From Liolophura sinensis (lineage: Eukaryota; Mollusca; Polyplacophora; Chitonida; Chitonidae): 64,000 bases of DNA. Shown one piece after another: positions 61,167-64,000 of the stretch. How positions within the stretch are numbered: position 1 is the stretch's first letter; each line of letters starts with the position of its first letter. A model generated the notes under the pieces. The model saw nothing but the letters and a program-made list of their open reading frames with translations. It was not told the DNA's origin and searched no databases. The stretch lies in NCBI RefSeq assembly GCF_032854445.1, contig NC_088300.1, forward strand, positions 67,122,984 to 67,186,983. The letters are read 5' to 3'. A program made the position numbers and the translations under genes.

Positions 61167-63224
61167 CGACTTACATTGAAGGTACTGTCATTATACTGTC
61201 AACCTACTCACGAAGTACAGTTTACTCTTGCTGTCAGACAAGCTGAAAGAGTTACAATGTAACAAAGTATATACTCTCAGCTTTGGTTAAGAAATAAAAG
61301 GTAGTTTGCCATGTTCAAATCACTCAGATAATGCACAGGAGACGGGAGTTGTCCACTGTTTGAGAATGAGGGCCTGCAAGTTTCATATTAACTAGATATC
61401 AATAATCACACTGTTTAATTGTTCAATCAAGCTTTATACCAAACCGCATTATAGCTAGATTTGACCTATAAATCGCTTAATCAAGCTTTGCTGCACTGAA
61501 TTTAGAAGCAATTCCGAGGAGCAATTTAAAGGGCTTTCCCATGAGTCTAAACAGTATCGACATCGGATTCACCGAGTGGGAACGTGTTGCCTAGAAGTCT
61601 GCTAACTGTTATTGACTTATACTGTTACACTTGACTTTGTTTGGTGGTGGTCTGGAGTATTGACGTGATGATCGAGGGGAGTCTGACTCGTACATTTCCA
61701 CCCGGGTTGACAGTGCCGCATTATGCAAAGGTGTGGGATAACTTTGGTGTTGAACCTGATTAAAACCAACCCCAAACGAATCCAACATAATTTCTATTCG
61801 GATAAACATAAAAGTATGAAATAAATGTGGATTTATTGTGTATGAAAACAAAAGAAAGTGTATATTTATTTGTTATTTTTTATTAATTATATAGGTGTCT
61901 GACAGCATAATTAGTAACGTTTCATTTATATGTGACGCCTGTCAGGTTTAAGGATTGGAAATAAAGAGGAAACTCCAACTGGGAAAGTACAAGTCACTAT
62001 GTGTTTTACAAACCACCAAACGTAGTGCTGAATTCGAACCAGATGCGATACATTTGACTTGACCGCTCATAGTTTGTAGTAAGGAGGGTGCTGTACACGA
62101 CTGTGGAAGTCAGCGATGTGTTTAATGTGTTAGAATGTTGTCCAGGGTGAATGGGAAATTTTGTTTGCTCGAATTTTCTCATTAGTATTTACAAATGTAT
62201 AATATTCACCGGCATGCATGTAATCACAGAATGCGATACCGTGACTATGCAGTATAAAATTGATTACATGGTATTCCCAATAAAGCGCTGATGTCATTGC
62301 TAAAGATGCATCGACCAGCAAAGCTACATAAGCCTGTTGTGATCAAATCTGGAAGCACAGTGGTGTATTAAAGGCAGTGGGGGCCGATGAAGCAATGCAG
62401 ATAGGGTACCCTTTAGTCTTAACTGTGAAAACAAAACCCAATAATTCTGAAATATGTTCTCCAGTGGAAATATGGTTTCCAGACTAAAACATATTATATA
62501 CATTCAGCTCTATTACATGTTCTTTGCTGCCCAGCAAATGCCGTTATCAAGTTAAGGACCGGCAGTCTAACTATGAAACACGAAAACAAATGACACCCTT
62601 TCCATGGTAATGTGTGTTAATGTAAAGTAGCCTACTTGTTAGCGGTATGTCGGTAGAACTGATCGTGTATGCCGGCTTTTGCAGTGAACACAAATTGTGT
62701 AAAATATATTGTTTGCTCGCATTAATCCATCAAGTAATCGCAATCGGCAGCAGCAGAAATGTTTCCACTTGCCTTATATAGGTTGTACATTGCTCATATT
62801 CAAACACACACACAAAAAAGAATCCCGGTGGTTATCCAATAAATCAGTCGCTCATACCATTTCTGGGCTAGCAGTCATATTTATCTAGTTTGTCCGTGGT
62901 CATTTGTCAGTCAATTCACACAGCGTATGATTGTATAACAAAAGAAAATAGTATAGACTCGAAGCGGACGGAAAGTTGCATGGTCCAACATTCCCCGAAT
63001 CCCTTGTCAAAGGCTGCCAGCTGTCTAGTTCTGCTTTGATTCTTGATTATGAAACATGTACAGCATATTTGTTCAGACGACTCAGTATTTATGTCAACAT
63101 GGATAGATTGAATATGGTAGCTGCTTTATGCCATATCGTATCCAAAGTGATACACGGGCACGTTTATACTGAGGTCCGAGAATATGGATATATGTTTACA
63201 ATGGCACAGTGCTGGTACTGTGGT
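61167..63224. other. Unassigned non-coding stretch
   Basis: Nothing supportable. A possible weak B box at about 62030 (- strand CTGGTTCGAATTCAG) is isolated. Confidence 0.4.
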
Positions 63225-63590
63225 AAGATGGCACGATTGACTATGGATCGATGGTAAAGTGGCATAATAGTACAATAGGGTGATGATGATACAATAATAC
63301 GGCGGCCCCATGGCATAATGGTACAATGGTACCATGATACAATGACACAGCGGTACAATGACACAGCGGTACAATGACACGATGATACAGTGACACAACG
63401 GTACAATACTACGATAGACCAATGTCAAAGCGGTACAATGGCACGACGATACAATGACACAACGTTGCAAATGCCACGATGGCCCAATATCACAGCGGTA
63501 CAATGACACGAGGGTACAATGGCACGATGGTACATGGTATCATGACATGTTGGTACAACGGAATGGTGGCACAATGACGCAGTGATGCCG
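63225..63590 (+). repeat. Degenerate 16-bp (8-bp sub-period) tandem repeat
   Basis: Units such as GGTACAATGACACAGC, GGTACAATGGCACGAT and GATACAGTGACACAAC run for about 360 bp. A - strand frame of 127 codons across it, rich in Cys and His, is a repeat artefact. Confidence 0.9.
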
Positions 63591-63615
63591 TTACCAGTTC
63601 TTCTGGCATCCTTTA

Positions 63616-63881
63616 TTTGATTTATTTATTTGTTTTTGTTTTATGCCGTACTCAAGAATATTTCACCTATACGACGGCGGCCAGCATTATGGTGGGTGGA
63701 AACCGGGCAGAGCCCGGGGGAAACCCACGACCATCCACAGGTTGCCGACAGACCTTCCCACGTACGGCCGGAGAGGAAGCCAGTATGAGCTGGACTTGAA
63801 CTCACAATGACCGCATTGGTGAGAGACTCCTGGGTCATTACGCTGCGCTAGCGCGCTAACCAACTGAGCCACGGAGGCCCC
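63616..63881 (-). repeat. SINE family 1, full-length copy with 13-bp target duplication
   Basis: CTGGCATCCTTTA flanks both ends (63603-63615 and 63882-63894). On the - strand the element starts GGGGCCTCCGTGGCTCAGTT. It has an A box, a B box (GTGAGTTCAAGTCC), the CCGGCCGTACGTGGGAAGG block, GAAATATTCTTGAGTACGGC and a tail of AAACAAATAAATAAATC. This is the cleanest copy in the window and gives the family's true ends. Reading frames on it are not genes. Confidence 0.97.
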
Positions 63882-64000
63882 CTGGCATCCTTTAACACTT
63901 AGCCTCAGCTAAGATGTAACCAGTAGGCCAACTTGATCATGTATAAACTGTGTATACATGTAGACGTACAGGTCACTGGTAACGTTGTCACGCCATAGGG

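Noticed and set aside
63126-63509. 127-codon Cys/His/Tyr-rich frame
   Set aside because: Artefact of the 16-bp tandem repeat.

Overview
This window is metazoan genomic DNA that is mostly non-coding. It is AT-rich and full of microsatellites and minisatellites, has spliced rather than compact genes, and is dotted with tRNA-derived SINEs. The SINEs end in a module of the type TTCTTGAGTACGGCGTAAAAC followed by (AAAT)n. From memory, such tails are very common in marine mollusc genomes, so a mollusc (or another lophotrochozoan) is my best guess; this is an inference, not a proof.

The one strongly supported coding locus is a compact mobile-element-like unit at 41,089-42,995. It has perfect 16-bp terminal inverted repeats and is bracketed by TTAA on both sides. 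Inside it are two convergent genes. On the + strand is a two-exon gene for a cysteine-rich protein resembling the C-terminal (ballast) domain of the P2X7 receptor. On the - strand is a single-exon gene for a THAP zinc-finger protein. The two reading frames overlap tail-to-tail across a (GTT)6/(CAA)6 microsatellite, and the P2X7-like domain breaks off exactly there. Each gene is preceded by a mirrored GTGACGTCAC palindrome, so the unit is partly symmetric.

Two candidate first coding exons on the - strand (about 14.95 kb and 18.2 kb) have a good start context, an open frame and a GTGAGT donor, but I could not identify the genes. Weaker - strand candidates at 33.8 and 40.4 kb resemble cysteine-rich (PAN/apple-like) exons.

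Layout: 1-9.4 kb, non-coding with a possible 719-bp DNA transposon at 7,610-8,328; 9.4-11.15 kb, a G-rich repeat and a 31-copy 38-bp minisatellite; 11.2-18.3 kb, non-coding flanks and introns around two candidate first exons; 18.4-20.6 kb, a degenerate 27-bp minisatellite split by a SINE; 20.6-41 kb, mainly unassigned sequence with SINE remnants and several degenerate tandem repeats; 41.1-43.0 kb, the TTAA-flanked element; 43-64 kb, three SINE families, long (TA)n tracts next to SINEs, and 48-bp and 16-bp repeat arrays. Apart from the two convergent genes in the element, I see no group of genes working together. No rRNA, functional tRNA, CRISPR, reverse transcriptase or transposase catalytic domain was seen.
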